This document shows, one piece after another, positions 42,090 through 51,969 of a DNA stretch of 60,280 nucleotides. Below the pieces are notes generated by a model, which had not been told where the DNA came from, did not search any database, and saw only the letters and a list, made by a program, of their open reading frames with translations. The position numbers and the translations under genes were made by a program. This DNA is from Acidimicrobiaceae bacterium (GTDB lineage Bacteria; Actinomycetota; Acidimicrobiia; Acidimicrobiales; Ilumatobacteraceae): NCBI GenBank assembly GCA_020637295.1, contig JACJWF010000017.1, positions 1-60,280 of the forward strand. The letters run 5' to 3'. Within the stretch, counting starts at the first letter, position 1, and each line of letters starts with the position of its first letter.

Positions 42090-45000
42090 CCATCATCGAC
42101 CGCACCAACACGGGGCAGCCCGACCTCGGCACCCCGGCCCCGGACCGCCGCGAGCGCAACCCTGCGCCCGCCACTGTCCACCTCACCATCGACGGCCTGC
42201 CCGTCGCGGTCGCGGAGGGCACGTCGGTCATGCGTGCTGCAGCCCTTGCCGGCGTGTCCGTGCCCAAGCTGTGTGCCACCGACCGGCTGGACCCGTTCGG
42301 CTCCTGCCGCCTGTGCCTGGTGGAGATCGACGGGCAGAAGGGCACGCCCGCGTCGTGCACCACACCGTGCCGCCCGGGCATGGTGGTGCACACCCAGACG
42401 CCGCGCCTGGAACGGCTGCGCCGCGGCGTGATGGAGCTGTACATCAGCGACCACCCGCTGGACTGCCTCACGTGCGCCGCCAACGGCGACTGCGAACTGC
42501 AGGACATGGCCGGCGAGGTGGGGCTGCGCGAGGTGCGCTACGGCACGGACGGGGCGGACCACCTCGGGCTGCCGAAGGACACGTCCAACCCGTACTTCAC
42601 GTTCGACACGTCGAAGTGCATCGTCTGCTCGCGCTGCGTGCGGGCGTGCGAGGAGATCCAGGGCACGTTCGCCCTCACCATCGAGGGTCGCGGTTTCGGG
42701 TCGCGTGTCGCCGCCGGGGCCAACGGCAACTTCTTCGACAGTGCCTGCGTCAGTTGCGGCGCCTGCGTGCAGGTGTGCCCCACGGCCACGCTCACGGAGA
42801 ACACGGTCATCCAGTTGGGCCAGCCGCGCCGGAAGGTGCAGACCACCTGCGCCTACTGCGGGGTCGGCTGCTCGTTCGTCGCCGAGTTGCAGGGCGACCA
42901 GGTCGTGCGGATGACCCCGCAGAAGGACGGCGGCGCCAACGAGGGGCATTCCTGCGTGAAGGGCCGGTTCGCCTGGGGGTACGCCACCCACGCCGACCGG
43001 GTGCTGGAGCCGATGATCCGCGAGTCGATCGACGACGCCTGGAAGGTGGTGTCGTGGGAGGACGCCATCGCCTTCACGGCGTCACGGCTGACGGACATCC
43101 AGGCCCGCCACGGGCAGAACTCGATCGGTGGCATCACGTCGTCGCGCTGCACCAACGAAGAGGTCTTCGCCGTGCAGAAGATGATCCGGGCCGCGTTCGG
43201 CAACAACAACGTGGACACCTGTGCCCGGGTGTGCCACTCGCCCACGGGGTTCGGGTTGAAGACCGCGTTCGGCACGTCGGCGGGCACGCAGGACTTCCGC
43301 TCCGTCGACCACGCCGACGTCATCCTGCTCATCGGGTCCAACCCCACCGACGCCCATCCGGTGTTCGGCTCGCGGATGAAGCGGCGGCTGCGCGAGGGCG
43401 CCAGGCTGATCGTGGTCGACCCGCGGCGGATCGAGCTGGTGGACACCGCGCACGTCCGCGCCGATCACTTCCTCCAGTTGCGGCCCGGGACCAACGTGGC
43501 TGTCATCAATGCGATGGCGCATGTCATCGTCACCGAGGGGCTGGTCGACGAGGCCTTCGTGCAGGACCGCTGCGAGGCCGAGGCCTTTGCCGAGTGGTCG
43601 GAGTTCGTGGCCCTGCCGGAGAACAGCCCGGAGGCGATGGAGGCCCACACCGGTGTGCCCGCCGCCGAGGTGCGCGCCGCCGCTCGCCTGTACGCCACGG
43701 GCGGCAACGGGGCGATCTACTACGGCCTGGGCGTCACCGAGCACAGCCAGGGCAGCACGATGGTGATGGGTATGGCCAACCTCGCAATGGCCACCGGCAA
43801 CCTGGGGCGTGACGGCGTCGGCGTGAACCCGATGCGCGGGCAGAACAATGTGCAGGGCTCGTGCGACATGGGCTCCTTCCCGCACGAACTGGCCGGCTAC
43901 CGGCATGTCAGCGACGACGCCGCCCGCGGTGCGTTCGAGGCCATGTGGGGCGTCACCATCCAGCCCCGGCCCGGCCTGCGCATCCCCAACATGCTCGACG
44001 CCGCGATCGACGGCGGCTTCAAGGGCCTCTTCGTGCAGGGGGAGGACATCGCCCAGTCGGACCCCAACACGGTCCACGTCGTCGCGGCCCTCACGGCGAT
44101 GGAACTGGTGGTGGTGCAGGACCTGTTCCTCAACGAGACGGCCAAGTGCGCCCACGTGTTCCTGCCCGGCACCAGCTTCCTGGAGAAGGACGGGACGTTC
44201 ATCAATGCCGAGCGGAGGATCAACCGGGTGCGGCCGGTGATGGCCTCACGCGTGGGGAAGCAGGAGTGGGAGGTCGTCGGTGAGATCGCCGCGGCCCTCG
44301 GCGCCGACATGCACTACGACAATGCCGCCGAGATCATGGACGAGATCGCTGCGCTGACCCCCACGTTCGCCGGCGTCAGCTTCGAGATGCTCGATCGCGT
44401 CGGCAGCGTGCAATGGCCGTGCAACGAGCAGAACCCGAGCGGCACGCCGATCATGCACCGCGACCGGTTCGTGCGCGGCCTGGGCCGGTTCACCGTCACG
44501 CCCTATGTGCCCACCGAGGAACGTTCGTCGCGCCGCTTCCCCCTGCTGCTCACCACGGGCCGGATCCTCAGCCAGTACAACGTCGGGGCCCAGACACGGC
44601 GCACGGAGAACGTGCGCTGGCACGGCGAGGACGCGCTGGAGATCCACCCGTTCGACGCCGAGGAGCGCGGCATCGAGGACGGGGCGGAGGTCACGCTGTC
44701 CAGCCGTGTCGGCAGCACGACGTTGCACGCCCGGCTCAGCGACCGGATGCCGCAGGGTGTCGTCTACACCACGTTCCACCACCCGGTCAGTGGCGCCAAC
44801 GTGGTCACCACCGAGTACAGCGACTGGGCCACCAACTGCCCGGAGTACAAGGTCACGGCGGTGCAGGTGATGCCCGGCCATTCGGCCGCAACGGTGGAGG
44901 TGGACCACCCGGAGCACCGCCTCGGCGCACTGGTGCGGATGGCCAACCAGATCGCCCGCCAACTGGCGGCCGACCCGGGTGCCGATGCCGTGGCGGCCAC

Positions 45001-45112
45001 CGCGGCCCACCTGGACGCCTTCTGGGAGGCGGAGATGAGGGCCGACCTGGCCCGCGCCGTGGACGCGGGCTCCGTCACCGTCGACGACATCGTCGTCGCC
45101 GCGCTGTCCTGA
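42086..45112 (+). CDS. fdsA: Formate dehydrogenase FdsA-FdsD fusion (molybdenum catalytic subunit)
   Basis: A 1008-residue catalytic subunit. It has a [2Fe-2S] site (C63, C74, C77, C91), a His/Cys cluster (H123, C127, C130, C136), two ferredoxin-type clusters (C178-C188; C221-C231) and the catalytic-domain cluster (C255, C258, C262, C290). The molybdenum ligand is C383 in ARVCHSPTG, a cysteine and not selenocysteine. The last 65 residues (LGALVRMANQIARQLAA, HLDAFWEAEMRADL) match the small FdsD subunit, normally a separate protein. It oxidises formate to CO2, or reduces CO2 in reverse. The GTG start overlaps the upstream stop. It ends flush with the convergent gene. Confidence 0.92.
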   Translation: MTIIDRTNTGQPDLGTPAPDRRERNPAPATVHLTIDGLPVAVAEGTSVMRAAALAGVSVPKLCATDRLDPFGSCRLCLVEIDGQKGTPASCTTPCRPGMVVHTQTPRLERLRRGVMELYISDHPLDCLTCAANGDCELQDMAGEVGLREVRYGTDGADHLGLPKDTSNPYFTFDTSKCIVCSRCVRACEEIQGTFALTIEGRGFGSRVAAGANGNFFDSACVSCGACVQVCPTATLTENTVIQLGQPRRKVQTTCAYCGVGCSFVAELQGDQVVRMTPQKDGGANEGHSCVKGRFAWGYATHADRVLEPMIRESIDDAWKVVSWEDAIAFTASRLTDIQARHGQNSIGGITSSRCTNEEVFAVQKMIRAAFGNNNVDTCARVCHSPTGFGLKTAFGTSAGTQDFRSVDHADVILLIGSNPTDAHPVFGSRMKRRLREGARLIVVDPRRIELVDTAHVRADHFLQLRPGTNVAVINAMAHVIVTEGLVDEAFVQDRCEAEAFAEWSEFVALPENSPEAMEAHTGVPAAEVRAAARLYATGGNGAIYYGLGVTEHSQGSTMVMGMANLAMATGNLGRDGVGVNPMRGQNNVQGSCDMGSFPHELAGYRHVSDDAARGAFEAMWGVTIQPRPGLRIPNMLDAAIDGGFKGLFVQGEDIAQSDPNTVHVVAALTAMELVVVQDLFLNETAKCAHVFLPGTSFLEKDGTFINAERRINRVRPVMASRVGKQEWEVVGEIAAALGADMHYDNAAEIMDEIAALTPTFAGVSFEMLDRVGSVQWPCNEQNPSGTPIMHRDRFVRGLGRFTVTPYVPTEERSSRRFPLLLTTGRILSQYNVGAQTRRTENVRWHGEDALEIHPFDAEERGIEDGAEVTLSSRVGSTTLHARLSDRMPQGVVYTTFHHPVSGANVVTTEYSDWATNCPEYKVTAVQVMPGHSAATVEVDHPEHRLGALVRMANQIARQLAADPGADAVAATAAHLDAFWEAEMRADLARAVDAGSVTVDDIVVAALS

Positions 45113-48100
45113 CTAGGACGCCAGGGCGGCGCGGAAGGCGGCGGCGCGCTCCAGCTTGAGGTGCTCGTAGCCACGGACCGTGTCCGGAAGGTTGGCGACC
45201 CGCAGGGCGCCGTCTCGACCGTCCGGCGTGAAGCCGGCCACGATGCGGTCGACCGCAGCCACGTACTCCCGGATCATCGCCCGCTCGACCCGGCGGACCT
45301 TGGCGACGCCGAACACGTCGAACGGTGTGCCACGCAGCCGGCGCATCGACCGCAGCCCCCACATCAGCGGCCGCGCCCACCGCCCGAGCCGCAGCTTGCG
45401 GTGCATGCCCATCGCCCGCAGCATCGGCGGGTGGAGGTGCCAGGTGACCTTGGCTCCCTTCCCGGCGACGGCCTCGGCCTGTGCCCGTGTGGACGGCAGC
45501 AGCAGCAGGCGGGCCACCTCGTACTCGTCCTTGTAGGCCATCAGCTTGTGCAGGTTGCGGGTGACCGCCTCGGTGAGCTCGTCGTCGTCGAGCGACGCGA
45601 CGCGATCCACGACGGCGGTGAAGCGAGCGGCGTAGCGGCGGCTCTGGTACGCCGTGAGGTCGGCGGCCAGCCGGTCGCGCAGCGGCAGGTCGTCGTCGGC
45701 CTGCTGGGAGGGCAGGCCGGTGGCAGCCGCTGCCGCGGCCTCCACGGCATCCGGATCGGCCACCCAGCAGCGACCCCAGGCGAAGGCAGCGAGGTTCTTG
45801 GCCACGGCCACGCCGTTGAGCTCGATCGCCGTCGCCACCAGTGCGGGGTCCACCGGCACCCGGCCGGTCTGCACGGCGACACCGAGCATGAACACGTTGA
45901 CCGTCGTGTCGTCGCCGAGCAGGGCGACGGCCAGCCGTTGGGCGTCCACGTCCAGCCGCTCCTGCGTGGTGGCCCCCAGCCGCTCGCTGACCTCCGCCAC
46001 CGGGTAGGCGCGCTCGGGGTGCACCACCATGCTGCCCGTGGCCACCGTGGCCGTGTTGGCGATGACGAAGGTGCGGTCGCGGTCCACCGCCTGGATGGTG
46101 CCGTCGGCGCCACCCACCAACTGGTCGAACGCCAGCAGCACGTCCACCGAACCGCGGGTGGCCTTGTTGGAGGCGCGTGGCTCGTCCACCGTCAGCCGCA
46201 CATCGCTGAGCACCGGGCCGGCCTTCTGCGACAGGCCGGTCTGGTCCAGGCCACGCACGTGGTAGCCCTGCAGCATCGCCGCCGTGCCGAGGACCTGGGA
46301 GACGGTGACCACGCCCGTGCCGCCGATGCCGGCCAGCCGGACCGTGCAGTCCTGATGGGCGGCCGGGGGGACGGGCACGTCGGGTGCCTCGGGCAGGTCC
46401 GGGCGCCGGCGGGTCGCCGCGCCACCGCGCCGAGCACGCGGGGTGACGGACATGAACGACGGGCAGTCGCCGTCCATGCAGCTGAGGTCGAAGTTGCAGG
46501 AGTTCTGGTCGATGCGGGTCTTGCGGCCGAACGGTGTGTCCACCGGCTGCACGGACAGGCAGTTGCTGACATCGCCGCAGTCGCCGCAGCCCTCGCAGAT
46601 CCTCTCGTTGATGACCACCTTGAACGGCGGGGCGTCGATCTTGCCCCGCTTGCGGTCCCGTCGCTTCTCGGCTGCACACCGCTGGTCGTGGATGAGCACC
46701 GTGCAGCCGGGCACGGTGGACAGGAGGCGCTGGGCCTCGTCCAGCCGGCTGCGGCCCCACACCCGCACCCCTTCGGGCAGGTCGCCCATCCGGTACTTGG
46801 CGAGGTCGTCGGTGGTGACGATGATCCGCTTCACGCCCTCCGCCAGCAGCACCTTGCACAGCGCGGGCACCGGCAGTTGGCCGAACGGGTCCTGCCCGCC
46901 GGTCATCGACACGGCGCCGTTGTAGAGGACCTTGTAGGTGATGTTGGCGCCGTTGGCGATGGCGGCGCGGATGGCCGTCATCCCGCTGTGGAACAGGGTG
47001 CCGTCACCCAGGTTCTGGACGAGATGGTCGTCCGTCACGAACGGCGCCATGCCGAACCACTGGGCGCCCTCGTTGCCCATCGACGTGAGGCCGACGATGT
47101 TGCCCTGACGCTCCGGCTCCATCAGCATGACCATGCTGTGGCAGCCGATGCCGGCGCCGATCAGCATCCCGTCCGGGGCGGGCAGCGACGAGTTGTGCGG
47201 GCAGCCGGAGCAGAAGTACGGCGAGCGGGTGACGCTGAGCGGGATCAGCCGGCGGGCCGGCGGGGGAGGCGGCGCCATCCGGTCGGCCAGCCGGGTGGCC
47301 AGCCGGCGCCGCAGCAGTGGGGCGATGGTGTCCGCCTCCAACGTGCCGGTCATCGGCACGAGGGCCTCGTGGGCGGGGTCTTTCTTGCCGGACACGATCG
47401 GATGGTCGCTGCGGGCGAACAGCGCGTCCTTCACGAACCATTCCAGGTTCGCCGCCTTCTCCTCGACGACCATGATCTCCTGCAGGCCGATGCTGAACTC
47501 GCGCACCTGGTCGGCGTCCAGCGGCATCGGCATGGCCACCTTGAACAGGCGGATGCCGGCGGCGCGCAGGGCGTCGTCGTGCTCGAAGCCCAGCAGGCGC
47601 AGGGCCTCCACGGTCTCGTGGTAGGTGTGGCCACTGGCGATGATGCCGATCCAGTCGTCGCCGCTGCGCACGGGCACCGTGTTCAGCCGGTTCTCGACGC
47701 CGTAGCGGCGGGCGAGTTCCAGGCGGACCTCGTGGAACTCCTTCTCCAGTTGCAGGGTGTACGGCGTGAGGATGTTGCCGCTCGGGCGGGGCACCCAGAC
47801 GGTGCCGTCCACTTCCATCGTGGGGATCACCGGCACGATCCGGTCCGGCTGCAGTTCCACCGACCCGGTGCCGTCGGCGACGGCCTCCACCACCTTCACG
47901 CCCACCCACACGCCGCAGGCCCGCGACAGCGCCACGGCGTGGCGGCCGAGGTCGATGGCCTCCTGCACATCACCCGGGTAGATGATCGGCATGTTGAGGT
48001 CCACCAGGGTGGCGCCGCTGCTGGAGGGGATGGTGCTGCTCTTGGCGTTCGGGTCGTCGCCCACCAGCGCCAGCGCCCCGCCCATCGGCGCGGTGCCGGC

Positions 48101-48526
48101 GAAGGTGGCGTGGCGCAGCGCGTCACTGGCACGGTCGATCCCCGGGCCCTTGCCGTACCAGATGCCGAGGATGCCGTCGTACCGGCAGGTCGGCAGGGTG
48201 ACGGCCAACTGGCTGCCCATCACCGCGGTGGCCGCCAACTCCTCGTTCATGCCCGGCTGGAACACCAGGTCCAGTCCGTCCTCCTTGGCCAGCGCCGCGG
48301 CCGCGGTGACGTCGCGGTCGTAGCCGGCCAGCGGGCTGCCGGGGTAGCCGGACACGTACGCCGCGGTGTGCAGGCCGGCCCGGCGGTCGGCCCGCAACTG
48401 CTCGTACGGCAGGCGCGCCAGCGCCTGGGAACCGCTGAGGAAGACCCGCCCGTCGTCCCGCCGGTAGCGGTCGGTCAGCTGGTAGGAGGAGGACGTGTCG
48501 GCGCCCATCGGGAGTGTCGCAGCCAC
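45113..48526 (-). CDS. Indolepyruvate ferredoxin oxidoreductase, fused subunits
   Basis: A 1137-residue 2-oxoacid:ferredoxin oxidoreductase. The N-terminal pyrimidine domain has YVSGYPGSPLAGYD. The thiamine-diphosphate region has GDGTLFHSGMTAIRAA and YNGAVSMTGGQDP. A Cys-rich linker (ICEGCGDCGDVSNC, then SCMDGDC) holds iron-sulfur clusters. The C-terminal gamma domain starts with RLAGIGGTGVVTVSQVLG. It oxidatively decarboxylates aryl- or branched 2-oxoacids to acyl-CoA and reduces ferredoxin. A GTG at 48526 is used; ATG at 48508 is possible. No ferredoxin gene is adjacent, but one lies at 54585. Confidence 0.93.
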   Translation of the reverse strand: MAATLPMGADTSSSYQLTDRYRRDDGRVFLSGSQALARLPYEQLRADRRAGLHTAAYVSGYPGSPLAGYDRDVTAAAALAKEDGLDLVFQPGMNEELAATAVMGSQLAVTLPTCRYDGILGIWYGKGPGIDRASDALRHATFAGTAPMGGALALVGDDPNAKSSTIPSSSGATLVDLNMPIIYPGDVQEAIDLGRHAVALSRACGVWVGVKVVEAVADGTGSVELQPDRIVPVIPTMEVDGTVWVPRPSGNILTPYTLQLEKEFHEVRLELARRYGVENRLNTVPVRSGDDWIGIIASGHTYHETVEALRLLGFEHDDALRAAGIRLFKVAMPMPLDADQVREFSIGLQEIMVVEEKAANLEWFVKDALFARSDHPIVSGKKDPAHEALVPMTGTLEADTIAPLLRRRLATRLADRMAPPPPPARRLIPLSVTRSPYFCSGCPHNSSLPAPDGMLIGAGIGCHSMVMLMEPERQGNIVGLTSMGNEGAQWFGMAPFVTDDHLVQNLGDGTLFHSGMTAIRAAIANGANITYKVLYNGAVSMTGGQDPFGQLPVPALCKVLLAEGVKRIIVTTDDLAKYRMGDLPEGVRVWGRSRLDEAQRLLSTVPGCTVLIHDQRCAAEKRRDRKRGKIDAPPFKVVINERICEGCGDCGDVSNCLSVQPVDTPFGRKTRIDQNSCNFDLSCMDGDCPSFMSVTPRARRGGAATRRRPDLPEAPDVPVPPAAHQDCTVRLAGIGGTGVVTVSQVLGTAAMLQGYHVRGLDQTGLSQKAGPVLSDVRLTVDEPRASNKATRGSVDVLLAFDQLVGGADGTIQAVDRDRTFVIANTATVATGSMVVHPERAYPVAEVSERLGATTQERLDVDAQRLAVALLGDDTTVNVFMLGVAVQTGRVPVDPALVATAIELNGVAVAKNLAAFAWGRCWVADPDAVEAAAAAATGLPSQQADDDLPLRDRLAADLTAYQSRRYAARFTAVVDRVASLDDDELTEAVTRNLHKLMAYKDEYEVARLLLLPSTRAQAEAVAGKGAKVTWHLHPPMLRAMGMHRKLRLGRWARPLMWGLRSMRRLRGTPFDVFGVAKVRRVERAMIREYVAAVDRIVAGFTPDGRDGALRVANLPDTVRGYEHLKLERAAAFRAALAS

Positions 48527-48594
48527 GGAGGCATCATGTCACCTCTCGGCGAGGGGTGTGCGCGGGCGGCCCGCGACCCGGCAGACTGCCGCCC

Positions 48595-49086
48595 GTGAAA
48601 GGGGCGACGCCGGCCATCGTGATGCTCGAACGGGTTGGCGTGCCCTTCGCCGTCCACGAGTTCCATCACGAGGCCGGGGAGCGCAACTACGGCCAGGTCG
48701 CCGCCGACGCACTGGGGGTGGAGCCGGAGCGCGTCTTCAAGACCCTCCTCGCCAACCTCACGATCGAGCGTGGTGTGGAGCAGGTGGTGGCCATCGTGCC
48801 GGTCAGCGGCCACTTGAGCCTGCGCGAACTGGCAGCGTCGATGGGGGGCAAGCGGGCGGAGATGTGCCCGCCCGACCTCGCCCAGCGCATCACCGGCTAT
48901 GTCGTCGGGGGGATCAGCCCGTTCGGCCAGAAGAAGCGGCTGCGCACGGCGATCGACGAGACGTGCGTGCTGTTCGACACCGTGTTCGTCAGCGGCGGCC
49001 GCCGCGGGCTGGACCTGGAGGTTGCCCCGGACGACCTGGTGCGCGTGCTGGACGCCGTGGTGGCCGCCATCGGCGCCGAGCGCTGA
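48595..49086 (+). CDS. ybaK: YbaK/EbsC-type aminoacyl-tRNA deacylase
   Basis: A 163-residue single-domain protein of the YbaK/ProX superfamily, which hydrolyses Cys-tRNA(Pro) formed by prolyl-tRNA synthetase. The family core is visible: VPFAVHEFHH, ERVFKTLLA with the conserved Lys, and GGISPFGQKKRLRTAIDE, and SGGRRGLDLEVAPDDL. The GTG at 48595 is used. It is divergent from the ferredoxin oxidoreductase across 68 bases. Confidence 0.9.
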   Translation: MKGATPAIVMLERVGVPFAVHEFHHEAGERNYGQVAADALGVEPERVFKTLLANLTIERGVEQVVAIVPVSGHLSLRELAASMGGKRAEMCPPDLAQRITGYVVGGISPFGQKKRLRTAIDETCVLFDTVFVSGGRRGLDLEVAPDDLVRVLDAVVAAIGAER

Positions 49087-49128
49087 ACACCGCCCTGTGG
49101 CGCTCGCCCGGCCGGGCGGGCGGGCGGT

Positions 49129-49962
49129 TCAGTTGCGCCGGACGCGGCCTGCCAGTGCCCGGAACGCCAGGGTGAAGCTGACGAGGGCGATGCCGCCGAT
49201 GGCGGCGAAGGCCTTGCCGATCTCGCCCCACTCCCACCCGGTCTGCAGGACGGCGCGCATCCCCTCCAGCAGGTAGGTGGTGGGGTTGAACTTCACCGCC
49301 GTGGCCAACCACCCGGTCATCGCCTCCGCCGGCAGGTAGGCGGTGGTGAGGAAGGCGAACGGGAAGAACAGCAGGAACGAGTTGTTCACCGCCGACGGGT
49401 TGCCGGTGCGCAGCGCGATGGCGTACGGGAAGCCGGTGAAGCCCAAGCCCCAGAAGCCCGCCATGGCGATGAACATCAGGACGCCGCCCACACCGGTGGC
49501 CACATGGATGCCGAGCGCCAGACCGAGCAGCATCACGGGCGTGGCCAGTGCGAGGATCAGCACGAAGTCGGCGGTCATCAGCCCCAGAAGGAGGGTGCCC
49601 CGCCGTACCGGGGTGAGGAGCAGCCGGTCCAGGTAGCCGTCCTGGATGTCGGTGACCAGGGCCTGGGCCCGGCTGATGCCGGTGACGGCGAAGACCACGG
49701 CGACGGGCAACTGGAACGCCTTGTAGTCGAAGCCCGGTGGGAAGCGCGAGCCGCTCTCCACGAACGCCTGGAGTGCCCCGACGTTGACGACGAAGAAGAA
49801 CAGCGGGATGGCCAGCGCCGGGCCGAAGGCCTCAGGGTCGCGCCAGGTCAGCCGCAGGGCGCGGAGGGCGACGGTGCGCCAGTCCGCCCAGAAGCCGGCG
49901 CTGCGGGCGTGCACCCGCTCGCCATGGGCGCGGGCGGGGACGGGGGTGGATGCGGTGGTCAT
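49129..49962 (-). CDS. ABC-2 exporter permease (DrrB-like)
   Basis: A 277-residue membrane protein with six helices of the ABC-2 type. TWRDPEAFGPALAIPLFFFVVN, ALVTDIQDGYLDRLLLTPVRRG and the segment LTTAYLPAEAMTGWLATAVKFNPTTY are typical of DrrB/daunorubicin-type permeases (given here in part). It forms an exporter with the ATPase upstream, whose stop overlaps its ATG. The substrate is likely a lipid or antibiotic; unknown. Confidence 0.9.
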   Translation of the reverse strand: MTTASTPVPARAHGERVHARSAGFWADWRTVALRALRLTWRDPEAFGPALAIPLFFFVVNVGALQAFVESGSRFPPGFDYKAFQLPVAVVFAVTGISRAQALVTDIQDGYLDRLLLTPVRRGTLLLGLMTADFVLILALATPVMLLGLALGIHVATGVGGVLMFIAMAGFWGLGFTGFPYAIALRTGNPSAVNNSFLLFFPFAFLTTAYLPAEAMTGWLATAVKFNPTTYLLEGMRAVLQTGWEWGEIGKAFAAIGGIALVSFTLAFRALAGRVRRN

Positions 49963-50924
49963 GCCGCGTCCTCCTTCAGCCGGCCGCCGGTGATGTGCAG
50001 GAACACGTCGTCCAGCGTGGGCGTGCGCAAGGTGAGGCCCTCCACCGCGACGCCGGCGTCGGCCAGCGCGACCGCGACGGGGCTGACGGCGCGGGCGCCG
50101 TGGTCCACCGCCATCACCACCTCGTCGTCGGACACCTCCACCCGGGACACGCCCTCCACCGCCTGCACGGCGCGGGCCGCAGCCTCGGCACTGCCCGCCG
50201 CCACCGTGGCGATCACCAGGTCGCTGCCCACGCTGCGCTTCAACTCGCCGGGCGTGCCCTCCGCCACCAGGCGGCCGTGGGAGATGATGCCCACCCGGTG
50301 GGCCAGCGCATCGGCTTCCTCCAGGTACTGGGTGGTGAGGAAGATGGTCATGCCCAGTTCCTGGTTGAGGTAGCGGACCTCCGCCCACACGGCCGCGCGG
50401 CTGGTGGGGTCCAGCCCCGTGGTGGGCTCGTCGAGGAACAGGACCTCCGGCTGGTGGACCAGCGCGGCGGCGAGGTCCAGCCGGCGTTTCATGCCACCCG
50501 AGTACGTGCCGATGCGCTGGTCGATCGCGTCGCCGATGTCCACCAGTTCCAGCAGTTCGGCCACCCGGCGGCGACGGTGTGCCGAGGGCAGGCCGTACAG
50601 CCGGCCCTGCAGGTCCAGCAGTTCGCGGCCGGTCTGCTTGGGGTCCAGCGCGGCCTCCTGCAGCGCCACGCCGATGCGCAGGCGGACGGCCTCCGGGTGG
50701 CTGCGCACGTCGAACCCGGCCACGGTGGCCGTGCCACCCGTGGAGGCGAGGAGGGTGGTGAGCATGCGCACCGTGGTGCTCTTGCCGGCACCGTTGGGGC
50801 CGAGGAAGCCGTAGATCTCGCCGGCGGCGACGGCGAGATCGACCCCGGCGACGGCGGCCTTGTCGCCGAACGACCTGGCCAGTGCCTGGGCATGGATGGC
50901 GGGCGGAGGTGCATCGGAGGGCAT
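49959..50924 (-). CDS. ABC exporter ATPase (DrrA-like)
   Basis: A 321-residue single ATPase domain with a C-terminal extension. Walker A is GPNGAGKS (42-49), the signature TYSGGMKRRLDL, Walker B EVLFLDEPTTGLDP, and the H-loop is replaced by LTTQYLEEADAL, where Gln stands for the usual His, as in DrrA. The C-terminal LRTPTLDDVFLHITG is the DrrA hallmark. It drives the permease encoded directly downstream. Confidence 0.93.
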   Translation of the reverse strand: MPSDAPPPAIHAQALARSFGDKAAVAGVDLAVAAGEIYGFLGPNGAGKSTTVRMLTTLLASTGGTATVAGFDVRSHPEAVRLRIGVALQEAALDPKQTGRELLDLQGRLYGLPSAHRRRRVAELLELVDIGDAIDQRIGTYSGGMKRRLDLAAALVHQPEVLFLDEPTTGLDPTSRAAVWAEVRYLNQELGMTIFLTTQYLEEADALAHRVGIISHGRLVAEGTPGELKRSVGSDLVIATVAAGSAEAAARAVQAVEGVSRVEVSDDEVVMAVDHGARAVSPVAVALADAGVAVEGLTLRTPTLDDVFLHITGGRLKEDAA

Positions 50925-51000
50925 GACGCCGGACGCTACCCGAAGGGTGTGACGGCCTTGATGCTGCTACCGGTCCGGGAGTTGCCGGCCCGCGGTGGGC

Positions 51001-51969
51001 TCAGCGCCGCTGGCGGAGGAGCGCGTCGATCCGGGCCACGCGGGTGCGGGCCGGCGGGTGGGTGGCCGCCAGCCGTTCCGCCCAGGTGGCCGGCAGATCG
51101 CTGCCGTTCAGGGCCACCACGCGGCGCAGGGCCAGCGCCAGCGGGCGGCCGAACCCCATCTCCACCACCCGGCGGTCTGCCTGGAACTCGGCATTGCGGC
51201 CCACTGCGTTGGCCAGGGCGTTGGCCAGCAGCAGCCCGCTGAGGAACACCCAGGACACGGCGGTGAGCACCAGGGCGACCAGCCGGCCGACTGCGGTGAG
51301 CGCCGACGAGTGGCTGACGAAGCTGGACGTCGCCGCCTTGGCGACGTTCTGCAGGAAGAAGCCGATCCGCGCCAGCAGCAGCACGGGCACGCTGAGCCAT
51401 TGCGAGAGGGTGAGGGCCACGGTGTGCAGGCCGAGGTGGTGGCTCAACTCGTGGGCCAGCACGCCGCTGAGCTCGTCGCGCGGCAGCGAGGTGACGGCGA
51501 ACGAGGTGACCACCACCAGGTGGCCGCCGCAGGCGAAGGCGTTCACCTCGGTAGAGGGTTGCACGGCCAGCACGTAGCGGCGCTGGGGCAGGTCGTTGAC
51601 CTGGAGGACGGGTCGCCAGGCGGGCTCCAGCGCCCCGCGCTCCGCCCTGGTGGGGCGTCGGGCGCCGAGCAGGGGTGCCAGCACGAACTGCTGGACGGGC
51701 CGCAGGAACAGCACCACGACGGCGGCGGCGTAGCCGGCGGCGAACCACCAGTAGGGCACGTCCCACACCAGGCGGACGACCAGCCACACCACGGCGATGG
51801 CCAGGAGGAAGACCGGGAGGACGGCCGCCACGGGGGCCAGCGCCGTGAGCGCGGACGTGTCCACGGTGCGCCGCGCGCTGGGGCGCCGGGAGTGATCCGG
51901 GCCGGTCACGGGGGTGAACGATACGAGGTCGCCGGCCACCTGCCGACCCTGCTGGGCGGCCAATTCCAT
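51001..51969 (-). CDS. M48-family membrane metallopeptidase
   Basis: A 322-residue zinc peptidase related to HtpX/Ste24. Two membrane helices (about 42-66 and 75-100) precede the catalytic domain, which has HELSH (173-177) and the third ligand Glu in GRNAEFQADRRVVE. Further hydrophobic segments follow the HExxH motif. It degrades misfolded membrane proteins or processes lipoproteins. The ATG at 51969 is used. It is divergent from the TPR-HD-GYP gene. Confidence 0.85.
   Translation of the reverse strand: MELAAQQGRQVAGDLVSFTPVTGPDHSRRPSARRTVDTSALTALAPVAAVLPVFLLAIAVVWLVVRLVWDVPYWWFAAGYAAAVVVLFLRPVQQFVLAPLLGARRPTRAERGALEPAWRPVLQVNDLPQRRYVLAVQPSTEVNAFACGGHLVVVTSFAVTSLPRDELSGVLAHELSHHLGLHTVALTLSQWLSVPVLLLARIGFFLQNVAKAATSSFVSHSSALTAVGRLVALVLTAVSWVFLSGLLLANALANAVGRNAEFQADRRVVEMGFGRPLALALRRVVALNGSDLPATWAERLAATHPPARTRVARIDALLRQRR

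Noticed and set aside
45161..48598. Open plus-strand frame of more than 1100 codons antisense to the ferredoxin oxidoreductase
   Set aside because: It has no recognisable motif and is rich in His, Arg, Gly and Ala, the usual composition of a frame opposite a GC-rich gene. The minus strand encodes a clear enzyme.
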